Positions 25,488 to 36,946 of a DNA stretch of 64,000 nt are shown piece by piece. The stretch's first letter is position 1. Each line of letters begins with the position of its first letter. The position numbers and the translations under genes are program-made. The stretch lies in the NCBI GenBank assembly GCA_036872755.1, contig JAVHNS010000002.1, positions 1,364,001 to 1,428,000 on the forward strand, in the 5' to 3' direction. Under the pieces are notes generated by a model. That model saw only the letters and a program-made list of their open reading frames with translations. It searched no databases and was not told the origin of the DNA. This DNA comes from Orbilia blumenaviensis. Its lineage: Eukaryota; Ascomycota; Orbiliomycetes; Orbiliales; Orbiliaceae.

Positions 25488-27551
25488 CCTACCTTACCAA
25501 ATATTTCGTTGTGCATTATTGCCCTTGATATCATTGCGTTTGCTCTGTCACTCCACCTTGGATATAATATTGCCCCCCTTTTCCTTTTAATTTTAATGGC
25601 GTACCGGTACCAGATTATGGGGGTCTTGGGCTTGTCGCATTTAGGACAGGTATCCCAGCTTCGAATTTGAATTCTCCCCGCCCAAGCATGCCTTAGATCT
25701 ATCACATATATTACGATGCAATGCGAAATGGAATGAAACTATTCAGTCCAGGTGGCTGGTTCATGATTTATCAAGAAGTCTCCAAGGATCCTAGCAAGTA
25801 TCTGTACATCAGTGACTGGAAGTAGTACTGTGACAATGCATTGGCTTGTCTCGAAGGCGCCTGGATTCGAGGTTGGATACATTGTACTAATCACTCGAGC
25901 AGCCATGCGGGCTTACACAGTTTATCTACCCGCATGGCACACTCCATATCGAAGATCCCGGATCTCCAGGAGATCTCGAAGATGTAACCGGGTTTTCAAA
26001 CGGGTTTTGTTGGTTAGGGATCTCCAAATTCTGGAAAATCGGGCTGCAAAGGAATTAAGGTTGTGCGTATTGGAGTGCGGATCCAAAGCTACCTGAGTAG
26101 TTTTTTGGCTCGAGTGAAGCAGCGAATTTTGGATGCGATATCGACACCGAGCTTACAGAGAAAATACATTGCTAATATATTAAGAACTTTTTTAATTTGA
26201 TTAGGTTCGGTTTTTTTTTTTGTATATAGAATCGAGATATACACACGAGACCAATATAAACTGAAGTACATGTCCATACAGCATTTGGATCAGTATCAAA
26301 ACTCAATTGTACATTCGAAGGAAGCATCACACTTTGTGCAGAAGGTCAGGGTTCGGGACAAGGAAACATCCGGCATCCAACAACGCCAAAAAATACCACA
26401 CACCCTTCAAGATCTAACTTAGAATATTAATAATAATTATCTTACATTAATAGCAGGGATTTCAGGTTGAATTCCCGTATCTAGATGGGGAATACGTCTG
26501 ACCGTGCTGGATGCTATCTCTTGAACGGAATTTCAACAAATATCGCAGGTCCGCATGTCGTCTCATGTACCTCCGTTCGGGCAGATCGAGCTAATCTTCC
26601 TAGTGGCGCCGCCAAGCGAGATTTACCCGGACGCTGGCGTACTGAACGTCATTTATTTCCCTGCTAGCCCACACGAAGTTACATGGGAAAGGAGTTGCTC
26701 AAAATACAGATGAATAAGATTCTTGATGTTCTTCCGTCTTGGTTCCACAACTTCCTCCGTCTTGGAAGATTCTTGACTTCCACATTTTAGTTGCTGCGCC
26801 GTCTTGGAGACAGCTATTTCCACCACTGGGCTCTTTTCCTTTGGGTTTTGGTCCCGCTTGGGAATATGCTTATATTGTCTTATGAGTTCTTGTGAACTCT
26901 TGTACGTTCTTGTCGAAGCTCGGCATCCTCATTGTCGCCATTTCTCATACTATTCCACCACCAAGATCTCGACCCTCAACACCCCTGACAGCTAATGATA
27001 TGTGTGATTTCCAGCGCACAGGCCAGCGACTTAAGTCAAAATCTGGGCACGCTTAATTTCACCTAATGCCTCCTACGTATACGGTCGAACCGCGGGGACA
27101 AACCCGACCGGCACTCAGATAACGCCACCCCACACTATCCATATTTACATGGACTGACAAATGTGATCTTGGCGGTAGACTTCACGGAATGCGTGTCGTT
27201 AAGGTAGCTCCGGCCATGGAGACATCGGTCCAGGACATGGATTGTTGAGCATTACGGAGCTGACCAGCGCGATCCATGCGGAGAAATTTTGAAACTGTGG
27301 AGGTAGTTTGCGGAGTGTGGAATTCAGTTCCTGCGATAATCTATAGCTCTCGGATATTGATAATATCGTAATCGTAATGGGTTCGCGAGGTATAAATACA
27401 TGGGAGGAGCTTGCGAATTGTGTAGTTCTAGCTGAATCCCGTCACTGCGCATTGCTTCGCAAGCCCGAATACCTGATATTCCCGTATCGTATAGAACGTC
27501 CTTATAGCCGTTGTCACAAAATCGACGATTGTCTTTTATCCTCTTGTCAAC
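25488..27551. other. 2.1 kb intergenic region upstream of pectate lyase
   Basis: No coding region could be supported. It contains three copies of CCGTCTTGG (26,734, 26,757 and 26,799) within 75 bases and a TATA box near the right end. It should hold the 3' end of the SNF2 transcript and the pectate lyase promoter. Confidence 0.5.
27391..27398 (+). promoter_or_regulatory. Probable TATA box of the pectate lyase gene
   Basis: TATAAATA lies 154 bases upstream of the pectate lyase ATG. Strongly induced secreted-enzyme genes in ascomycetes often have TATA promoters. No other in-frame ATG intervenes between a start site about 30 bases downstream and the lyase start. This is a consensus match only. 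Confidence 0.45.
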
Positions 27552-28739
27552 ATGAAGTTTTCCGCCTTGATCACAGCTAGCGCATTGGCGGCCGCTGCCG
27601 CTGCCACCACCCCTAAGGGATTGGATGACTTCTCGTGGGATGTTGAGGGATACGCAAAGGATAACCCGGTTGGAGGAAAGGTTGTCGGTGGAAAAGGTGG
27701 TCCAACTGTCACTGTTACGGACTATCCTTCCCTGGCTACAGCTCTCGCTGGCTCTGAACCGCGAGTTGTCAAGGTCATCGGAGCTATCAAGCCGGAGGCT
27801 CGTGTCATTGTTGGCTCGAATAAGTCCTTGATTGGCTGCAAGAACTCTGGTAGCATCTATGATAAGGGTATGCGAATTTGTTATGATACTTATACCCTCA
27901 TGCATGACCCACCTAAAACAAAAACAATATGGGCTAATGTGACCGCAATTCTATAGGTGTGACTGTCGTCAATGCCACCAATGTTATCATCCAGAATCTG
28001 AAAATCAACGATGTTATCGGAAACGATGCCATCACAATTAGCAATTCTACACGTGTGTGGATTGACCACAATGAACTCACATCCGATAACAACCACGGCC
28101 CAGATCATTATGTATGTTTTCTCTTTTATCCAAATGGTGAATATTGCAGGATATTGTATACTAACTTACCTTCTTGGTTAGGATGGCTTGATTGATATCA
28201 TCAGGGGTTCCGATTATATCACAGTCTCGTGGAATTACCTCCATGACCACTGGAAAACTTCTTTGGTCGGAAACGAGCCTACCTTCACTCATGAACTCGG
28301 AAAATACCATGTTACCTACCACCATAATTTCTGGCAGCGTCTTGGAACTCGTGGTCCTGCTGGCCGTTTCGGCTTCCACCATATCTACAATAACTATTAC
28401 GAAGATTTCTACTACCAGGCTATCCACTCCCGATCTGACAATCAGGCCCTCATTGAAGGCAATGTCTTCAGGGGTGATACTGGTGAAGCAGTCAGCACGC
28501 ACGGTCTTGTCGTTCCGGAAGACTCTCCAAACTTCTGCGTCTGCGGTGACGATGAGAAGGACGGATTTGCGAACCTGGGATACAGGAATGACTGGGGCAG
28601 CGCCACTGTTAACATCACCAAGGTTGGAACCTTCACCAAGGCTCCGTACCGATATAAGTTGACTCCGTTGAAGTTTGTTGCGGAATTGGTAAAGCTTGGC
28701 GCTGGTATCGGCAAAGTCGATATCGATGTCATCGAGTAA
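27552..28739 (+). CDS. Secreted pectate lyase, polysaccharide lyase family 1
   Basis: It cleaves de-esterified pectin (polygalacturonate) by beta-elimination outside the cell, usually needing calcium and alkaline pH. Three exons (27552-27867, 27957-28111, 28182-28739) give 342 residues. A signal peptide begins MKFSALITASALAAAAA. The parallel beta-helix motifs of PL1 are present in order: GSNKSLIG, VIIQNLKI, VWIDHNE, ITVSWNYLHDHWK, then TRGPAGRFGFHHIYNNYY, which carries the catalytic Arg and the NNYY strand. Length is normal for fungal PL1 pectate lyases. It stands alone, with no neighbouring carbohydrate-active genes. Pectin lyase of the same family is less likely because the WIDHNE and SWNYLHDHWK segments are those of calcium-binding pectate lyases. 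Confidence 0.94.
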
Positions 28740-29582
28740 AGCTAGTAAAGCTAGCGGTCGAGCTCGCGCTCAAGTGGAAGGACTTACCTAAACCGTCATT
28801 TAATGCGCGCGATGTGGACAGGGGTAGAAAGCGAATTATAATTCGTCGCAACTGCATGAGCGATCAATATATTTTTTGTACTGCGTACTGATGTTTCAGC
28901 TTGTATAATACCCTAATCCAAATTCTATGTATCACCATCCTTCAATGCAACGTTAATTCTGTAGAAGTTTATATACTATGTGAAATACAGACTATGGAAG
29001 TACGAGGTACTTAAGTGGCCAACAAGCATAATAAGGCCAATTGGGGGTCTCCCATTGCATTGGAATCCACCGGATCAAACGTGCAAACCCGTTTTCCACA
29101 TGCAAATAGCCTGTTCAAGGGTCCTCGTCCCTTATCGATAACGAGGTGTCTTGGTGGGGCACTACAGCCAAACTCGGCTAGAAAGTATTTTGGCAAGCAA
29201 CAACCTTGCACCGACATGGAAAAAAAGTTTCTGCTGCGCTCTCCAAGACAAAAAAAAATCTTAAGCTTTGCTTCCTTCCAAAAAAGATCTTCTCTTTTGC
29301 TTCACCTCTCATCTACCTTTCCTCCCATTCCTCTACTTCTCTTTCCCTGGATATTCCGGGTCGCTGAATACCATCGAGCACTGGTGTCAACTTGCGTAGG
29401 TACGTATACAGCTCTCTACACGTTGCAACTGCACCTCATTGATCATCTCCCCTCATCGCGCTGCTGCTAATGTTAACGTGCTCATAGGCAGTACCAAGTC
29501 CACTGCTTTTCCACAGCGAAAAACTCTTCTCCAATCAACCTTTTACTCTCTCGTTCTTTCATCTTAACTCCTATCCTTAAAA
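28740..29582. other. Intergenic, Kap123 promoter region
   Basis: An 843-base gap between the pectate lyase stop and the karyopherin start. It has a CCAAT box at about 29,038 and a strongly pyrimidine-rich leader at 29,510-29,580, as usual for highly expressed housekeeping genes in filamentous fungi. No gene is seen. Confidence 0.5.
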
Positions 29583-32500
29583 ATGGCTGCTCTTGACAAG
29601 CAGCGATTCCTCACCTTGTTGGAAGGTATCCTTCAACGTAAGTTTCATCACTATTTCGCGTTGCTTGTTGGATAATGCAGTAAGGGCTAACGTCCTTTTG
29701 AAGCCAATACCGAGACTGTCAAGCAGGCGACAGCCACTCTCCAAAAGGATTTTTTCACATATCCGCAATCTTTACCCCTACTTATTGAGGTCTTGGCTAG
29801 CCATCCTGAGCAGGCCCTCAGACAAATTGCTGCTGTTCAAGCAGCTAGACTTGTTGCAAACTTTTGGCAAGGTAGTTCTGGAAAAGAATCTGAGCTTGAA
29901 GGCCAGAAAGATCAAATCCGCGATGCTCTTCTTCAGACTGCCGTCAAGGAACCAACCCCGATAGTGAAGCATGCAATCGCCCGAATTATCTCTGCGATCG
30001 CAAGGGTTGACCTCCCAGAAGGAAAATGGGGATCACTTCCAGGTCACCTTCACCAGGCTGCTACCTCGAACAACGTCTCTGACCGTGAACTCGGTATCTT
30101 CATTCTTTACAACCTTATCGAAACCTTCGAGGATCAGTTTTCTGATAAGTGGTCCGACTTTTTTGTTCTCTTTGAGAGAACACTCAACGACCCAGAGAGC
30201 TTGCAGGTCCGAGTTTACACATTGATGGCTCTGGGGAAGATGGGAGAAAATTTTGAATCAGACGAAGATTCTGATAGTATCAAGAAGTTCAAAACCCTCC
30301 TTCCAGCTATGGTTGAGGTCCTCAAGCAGGTAATCCAAAGTGACGATTCTAAGATGCTTGATGACTCCTTCGAGGTCTTTATTAATGCCGTTGGGTCCGA
30401 GGGAGCTCTCATTGGTAATTACCTGAAAGACCTGATCGAATTCATGATCGGTTTGGCGGAAAACACAAACAATGATCAGGATGTCCGATCAAAGGCACTC
30501 AACTTCTTGTTAACTTGTGTCAGGATTCGCAAAATGAAAGTCCAGTCCATGAAACTCGGAGAACGCCTCACGTTGATGGCCATCAAAATTGCTGCCGAGC
30601 CTCAGGAAGATGACGAAGGTGGCGATGACTCTGCACCTAGCAGAATTGGTATTCTGATGATCAACTTCCTTGCTGAGGCCCTCCCACCATCTCAAGTTGT
30701 GGTTCCTCTGATGAAAGCCTTGGGCCCATATATCTCAAGCCAGAACGCAAATGAACGACGGGCTGCTTTACTTGCCATTGGCTCTTGCGTTGAAGGAGCT
30801 CCAGACTTCGTCGCAACACAGATTGAGCAGGTCATTCCAGTTATCCACAATGCTCTTACAGACCACGATGTCCAAGTTCGCAAGGCCGCCCTTCATGCTC
30901 TTGCCAACCTTGCCGATGAGCTCGGTGATGAGATCGCTCAATTTCACGCCCAGATCGTCCCGATCCTGATCCAGATGCTTGATGTCCAAGGTGACAGCAT
31001 CGACATCAAGCGTTCCTGCTGTTACGCTATTGATGCTGTCCTGGGAGAAGTCGATTCGAAGGAGATGCCGAACTACCTCAATTCTATCATGCCCCGATTG
31101 AGTGCCATGTTTACTCAAGATGACATTCCATTAAAGACTGCAGCTGTTGGTGCCATCGCGTCTACCGCTCGTGGGTCTGGGGAGAAGTTCGTTCCTTACT
31201 TTTCTGACACCATGAACGCTCTGAGTAGCTGTCTTACCATTAGCGATGGTGAAGACGAGCTCAGCTTGAGATCTGTCACTTTGGATTGTATGGGTGCGAT
31301 TGCAGAGGCTGTGGGGCCAACTGCTTTCACACCATATGTTCAAGATTTGATGCGGGCTGCTGAAGAATCAATCAAACTTGACCACACAAGGCTTAAGGAA
31401 GGTGTTTTCTCTTTCTGGGCAATTCTAGCGCGTGTGTACAAGAACGAATTTAAGCCATTCTTAACACCAGTGCTTAGTGCTCTCCTTGAAAGCATCATCC
31501 AGGCTGAGGCTGAGCTCGATCTCGATGATGAAGATGCACCACTAGTCGTTTCTGAGATTGGTGGCGCTAAGCTTGATACTCCAGTCGTTATCACTGATAT
31601 GATCGAGGACGACGATTCTGACGACGGTAATTGGGAGGACCTTGCTGCCGTCACTGCAGTCTCATTGGAAAAGGAAGTTGCTATTGATGCCATTGGCGAA
31701 ATTATTTCTCATTGCACCGAAGCCCTTGACCAGGCTGAATTTCAAAAGACTATCGACGTCCTAATTGAGAGACTCAGCCACATGTACGAGGGAGTTCGCA
31801 GAGCTACCATCGATACCCTTTGGCGGGCATACGCTGCCTTCTGGTCCGCACAGACTAAAGCTGGTATCAACCAACGCTGGGAGGCCGGGCTTCCCTTGAA
31901 GGTCCAGCCAACACAAGACCTTCAAAAGTTCGGCAACTTAATTATAACACGAACTTTGGCCGTTTGTCTGCAGGAAACCGAGAGAGAGGTCGTTACTGCT
32001 GTCGCTCATAACCTTGGTGAGACCTTAAAGGTCTGCGGTCCCTCTCTGTTCACGGATGAAAAGGGGGATGTCGATGAAGTCCTGGTCACCGAGACCATGA
32101 CCCAAATTAGCTTGATTCTCTCTAAGAAACACCTTTGCCAGCTTGAGATGGACGACGATGGTGAACTTCTCGAAGGTTTGGAGGAGAGTTCCGAATACGA
32201 CTGGGTTCTTATCGAGTCTGCTTTTGATTGGCTTCAAGGTTTAGCAGCCGCTCTGGGTCCATCCTTTACCGCAGCATGGACCAAGATCGGCGGTGAGGTG
32301 TTGAAATACGCTTCTTCCTCAGAAGGCATAGAGCGCTCTCACGCCATCGGTGTCACCGCGGATTGTATCCGCTATATGCAAGGAGGCGTCACCCCACACA
32401 CTGCCAACCTCATGCAAGTTCTGTTACGCAGACTTGGCGATGAAAACTTCGAAGTCAAGTCTAACGCTGCCTATGGAATGGGACTTTTGTGCTTCTACAG

Positions 32501-32993
32501 TGAGGACAAGGCTGAGATTGCAAAGAATTATAATTCAATCTTTGAAAAACTGGAAGTATTGTTCAGCACTTCAAAGCACCGCGGCCGGGACAATGCTTGT
32601 GGTTGTGTTGCTCGGATGATCATGGGTAATATCAACGCTATCTCCGACTTAGGACAGGCTCTCGATGTCCTGGCTGGTGTTTTACCGCTCGAGGAGGATT
32701 TCGAGGAGAATGAGCCTATTTACACTATGTTTGTGCAACTTTGTAAGTGCCACTTGCCTTTTTACCGTGTTCGTACAGTGTTTTGTGGAATGCTACTTAA
32801 CCATGATACTAATATGTTTAACTTACGGATAGACAAAGATCAGAACCAGGCTGTTCACGCCAGGACTGACCGACTCCTCCCTCTCTTCGAAAAGGTGCTT
32901 AGTACCCCATACGATGAGTTTAAGAACCCACTCCTTGACGGTACCCGCGCCCAGCTCCAGGAGTTGGTCACCTATATTCACCAGAACAAATAA
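29583..32993 (+). CDS. KAP123: Karyopherin Kap123 / importin-4 type nuclear import receptor
   Basis: A beta-karyopherin that carries ribosomal proteins and histones H3/H4 through nuclear pores, releasing them on RanGTP binding. Three exons (29583-29637, 29704-32742, 32833-32993) give 1,084 residues, close to yeast Kap123. The opening segment after the short first exon (QKDFFTYPQSLPLLIEVL) and the EVLASHPEQALRQIAAVQAARLV stretch follow the Kap123/IPO4 pattern more than Kap121. Tandem HEAT repeats fill the length, for example VQVRKAALHALANLADELG and EVKSNAAYGMGLLCFYSE. An acidic loop (IEDDDSDDGNWEDL) lies near residue 620. The last intron (32743-32832) has consensus ends but is 90 bases, a multiple of three, and lacks stops, so a naive caller would read through it. 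Confidence 0.92.
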
Positions 32994-33320
32994 ACGAATA
33001 ATTTCTTTTTTGTTCCAGAATATTTAGACGGGTTGGACTTTTCTTTCGTGCCTTCTCAGCTCTCGTGATAATCTTAGCGAGCTTTCTTTCGAATGAACAA
33101 TGAATGAAAGTGCACTTTTACCTTGTTCACTTGTTACCATTCTTTTATTAAAGGCGTTTTACTTTGTTCTTTCATGCCTTCCCATCCGAGCTTGTTTCTC
33201 TACATTCATGTTGATAGATAGACTGTCTGGTTCCGCTTCCTACTAAAAGTTAAATCAATCATACCTTTCCCCTACAAGCCTATGGTAACTTTCACCAATG
33301 AACAATTTTCAATGTCTAAT
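32994..33320. other. Convergent 3' intergenic gap
   Basis: A gap of 327 bases between the stop of KAP123 (plus) and the stop of the UstYa-like gene (minus). It should hold both 3' untranslated regions. No further feature is seen. Confidence 0.5.
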
Positions 33321-34427
33321 TTACATAGTAGTCCAATCAAAATCCCAAGGTGTCTTTGCCTCTTCGAATGCGTCCATAATATTCTGGATTGGAGCTGGGG
33401 TTTCTACATAGTTTCCCGGTCTCCTAATCTTTTTGAGTAAGTCCTCGCTTATCCTGTGCTCTTCTTGCCACTGCTTGACAGTCCCAAAGTCTCTACACTT
33501 TTTATTCACGTTGAAGTCCGGGAATGGATTTTGTTGGGTATTCACCCAGTTCAGCGTTATGATATCAAGATTTGCCTGGCACATCAAATTTTGTAGAATT
33601 ATACCAGCGCAATGGCTTAAATGAATCCAATGCAGCCTGTTAAGAGGCTTTTTCTTATCGTGATAAGTCAAAGAAGACCGCCTTTCGAAGTGCATTTAAG
33701 CAATGAATTTGATGGATCGAATCGAATTGAGCAAGGTGTCTGTCCGGTGGAAAGCCTAGTGATTCGGGGAGCCTGACGGTTTTCAGCGGATCTTTCCCTA
33801 GCTTTATGACATCTCGAGTGGAGATGCTAAATATTGCGATACGTGAGACTGATTCCCAGGCCTCGTCGACTTCTGGGGACGGTGGAAGACGGAAAATAGA
33901 TGGATTGTGGCCGGGAAATAGCGAACCATTAATTTGTTCTACTTTTATAGGCATATCGATAACATCGAGGAGAGGTGCTAGACAAAAGTAGGTCAGCAAT
34001 TTTCGCGCTACTTGATCGGCTATTTGGTTGTCTTTCTCTACATACTATAATGGCAAAAATTCGGCTACCTGATCGAGGTTCCCGCTCTAGACTTACAAAA
34101 ATAAGAAAACTCCTTAAGTTCTTCGTTCAGCATAGTTGTATACCCCGGTAAGGGCCCTCTTGAATGAAACGCCTGGTAATAGCAGAAGCTAGATCCGATG
34201 AGCAGGGCGATATTAAAGAGAGTTATGCAGGCCGAAGTGGTAAGGAATCCCCATCTTCTTGGAGAATAAGGACAGCAAGCATTGGAAAAATCAGATTCAG
34301 TATCTGTATAAGAGAAAGTCTCCTCTTTAGAAGTATCCAGAAGTGTCTTTTCGCTATCAGTGTCAGTCTCAGGGAGAGACGAAAGACTGTTGTATTTTGG
34401 GGTCTTGTGTGTTGTGAAGATGCTCAT
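33321..34427 (-). pseudogene. UstYa-like (DUF3328) oxidase gene with a frameshift
   Basis: UstYa-family proteins are membrane-anchored enzymes that oxidise or cyclise fungal ribosomal peptides and other secondary metabolites. Exon 1 (34427-34097) encodes an acidic cytoplasmic head and one membrane segment at about residues 60-85 (FLTTSACITLFNIALLIGSS). Exon 2 starts at 33977. The two family-defining motifs are both present, HQIHCLN and HLSHCAGIILQNLMC, but in different frames. The first frame hits a stop about 12 codons after its motif, and the frame carrying the second motif is offset by one base. The single GT between the motifs cannot make an intron that restores phase. Either the gene is broken or there is a one-base sequence error at about 33,650-33,690. 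The rest, to the stop at 33,321, looks unrelaxed, so loss would be recent. No peptide-precursor gene with clear core repeats is adjacent. Confidence 0.7.
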
Positions 34428-36134
34428 GATTAAGAAATCGAAGCTGGCACTGATAGAACGAGTGAAACTCAAAGGGATAATGGTAAGAGAGGCTTTGTTT
34501 ATAATACATTCGCGTTTGAGACGAAATTTCTATGCAAGAAAAAAAAAAAAACAATCACAGGTTGGGTCGGCGGGTGGGGTTCCCTAACTAGAAATCAATG
34601 TTGTAACTGGGCTACTGGCTGAAGGTTTCGAAGAATCAGTCGATATGTATCACTAACGTTCAGACGAACCGGCTTGCAATTCGAATATTCAGCATCTACC
34701 ATGTATATATTCGCATCCAGACTGGTCGTGTCTCACAAACTCAATCTACCGACTGGGTAGTAAAGCCTCTATTCGACCTATGCCTTTGAATCGTGTGGTA
34801 GATAGAGAAGGGATTATTTTTTTCCGTTCGTCTATTATTTCAAATCTAGAACGGGAAACTGCAGAAGTCTTCAGTCATGTTAACCTATGTGCGACAAACT
34901 TAAGCAATTGTAAGCTCTGAAACTCGACACTTTGAACTCATAACGGGACAAACGAGACTTCTCAAGATCAAAAAGCCCATATATTGGGTATGCCACAAAC
35001 CGGTTTACCACCTTATACCTATGCGCATCATACTCCTGTAGTGTAACAGTACTTATACAAAAGAAATCTAGCTTGCTCGATTCCCCAATTCTCTAGTAAT
35101 CTTCCGGGTATTCTAGATTCCTGGAACCTTTTTTCTTTGTCTAATGTGCAATATCGATAGAACCTAGCAGAGCGTCGTTACACCTCCGATATAGTATTGC
35201 TTGGTTTGTAGCACATCAATTAACCAATATGTCTCCCGCAAAGCACATACACTCTTTCTTCTGTAAATCTATCCAGAAAATGTTTCAAGGTAACATTGAC
35301 ACCCTTGATTTAATGTCTGAACGCTGCGATTTAATTTTTGAAGTGTAGCTAGTCTCCATTTCCAGTGGCCTACGAGACAAAACGCCAGCTAATCTATGTG
35401 ATGAAATATAATAAGAATTTCTCACTATTGTGCCTCAAGGCCGGTTAAGCATTACATATATGTAGTCTCGGTCCCAGACGCTAGTTTAGCCACAAGCGTT
35501 GTGCGTGTTTATACATATTAGCTTAGCGCATCTAAAGACTCTAGCAGAGTCGGTGTATTGAAGCGATCGAGAAGACTCCCAATAACGTGGCTCCATTGCA
35601 ACGATTTGTCACTTTTGTCCTACAGTTCAAGGGTTTAAACCCGTCCTGAGCATAGCGTCGGTGCAACCTGCCAACTTTGAAGCCCACGAGGATATATATA
35701 TACGGCAATATGCAGTTGCTTGCATATATGCGTGGCGGCTATAACGTTATTTAAGCATTGTGCATCGATTCATAAGTTTAGTGAATCTTTGGATCAGGAA
35801 GGCGCATCAAAATTACAAATCATAAATCGAGCCTACAAGTTTCGTAGTCTTTGGGCGCTGAAGTATACTCCAGCGGTCAGAAAGTGCACTCTAGTGTTTC
35901 GTAAGTCAACTACCTGTATACGATTATACGGTGTATAAAATAACATACTGCTCGTCGTTTTGTGATGGAGTGACCCAGGTTTCAGCTCCAAATCCCAATA
36001 CAACTTCATTGTAGGTCTCAATACCGAAGCCTTTGATATCTTACTACACAAAGTAAACCTACGGCTAAGAACTTAAGCAGCACGGGAACACCTTCTAAAA
36101 TCCCACTCTACCTATTATACCCATTTAAGATACA
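34428..36134. other. 1.7 kb intergenic region
   Basis: A divergent gap between the UstYa-like gene (minus) and the small secreted protein gene (plus). It is AT-rich with several TATATA words (for example about 35,690-35,702). I see no coding exon, tRNA or repeat that can be supported. Confidence 0.5.
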
Positions 36135-36677
36135 ATGCGTCTATCTACTCTAATTTATGGGTTCGCCGTTATGGTTCCACTCGTATCCTGCGCAGCTATC
36201 CCTCCAGTTCGAACGGACCATGACCACGCCGTCAGTGCAGAGTTTAACCACTCGAAAGATGTTTATGAGCAAGTACCCAATTCCATCTATGTCCAAACCT
36301 TCAGTAGCAAATGAAATACATATGCATGTTCATTAAATTTAGATGGGCAACGCTGACCAATATATAGCTGGCCGCATATTGCAGTCGCGAAACGCCATCA
36401 TGAAAAATCTCGAGCCGCTGCTGAAGACTCTCCAAACAAGACTTGGCTGCTTCCCAATGTCGCGAGGCGGGATCAAACCAGTCACGCCAATGGCGTCAAA
36501 GGCGAAATTTACCGGTATGGGTCTTGATACAAGGTATGCCGTGTCCTGAGTTTGGGCTTAAGCTAACGAGGGCTTGTTGCGCATTGTAGTTCCAACCATG
36601 TTGATGTTGGGAAGAGAGATCCCGAGCCACATTCACACTATCCACAAAAGCAGTCCGTTGATGAAGTACATGCGTAA
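36135..36677 (+). CDS. Small secreted protein, unrecognised
   Basis: I do not recognise this protein. Three exons (36135-36272, 36343-36533, 36590-36677) join in frame to 138 residues. The N-terminus MRLSTLIYGFAVMVPLVSC reads as a signal peptide with likely cleavage near CAA. The mature part is about 118 residues, with an N-terminal His/Asp-rich stretch, an amphipathic helix-like middle (QYIAGRILQSRNAIMKNLEP), one cysteine (about residue 82), and a hydrophilic tail with a dibasic GKRDPEP site. There is no cysteine-rich pattern and no core-peptide repeat, so it is neither a typical disulfide effector nor an obvious dikaritin precursor. It lies between the UstYa-like and kinase-like genes. The coding call rests on the signal peptide, consensus splice sites and phase agreement. 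The exon 2 donor (AAG|GTATGC) was preferred over one 29 bases upstream because it keeps a longer frame. Confidence 0.55.
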
Positions 36678-36946
36678 GTAAAACTTCTATGTACATATAT
36701 CTTATATATATGTGGAAAAAAGCTGATAGGTTGAGCCTTTCGCAGTGAGGACCATGTAAACCTCGATTAAAAAATATTCTGTTGAAACAACATCCCAATA
36801 CAACGAGCTGCGCTATTGCTGGAGTCCACCGGTTGAAAAACTTTTAGGTACAGGTGGGCGAGAGATGTGACATGCGAGATGGCAGCGCGCAATATGATTG
36901 TTAATTCAAATGGACAATTTAAAGCAATGAAAACGAGTATCGACCG

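Noticed and set aside
29011..29470. 151-residue open frame on the plus strand upstream of KAP123
   Set aside because: Lies in the pyrimidine-rich leader region, with no recognisable domain; more likely promoter and 5' untranslated sequence.
36517..36589. Earlier donor (GTATGG at about 36,515) for exon 2 of the small secreted protein
   Set aside because: It also gives an open frame to a nearby stop, but the later donor GTATGC keeps more of the exon and a hydrophilic C-terminus; both end within 30 codons, so this choice is only moderately secure.
36135..36677. Small secreted protein as a dikaritin/ustiloxin-type precursor
   Set aside because: Such precursors carry tandem core repeats separated by dibasic sites; only one KR is present and no repeat is seen.
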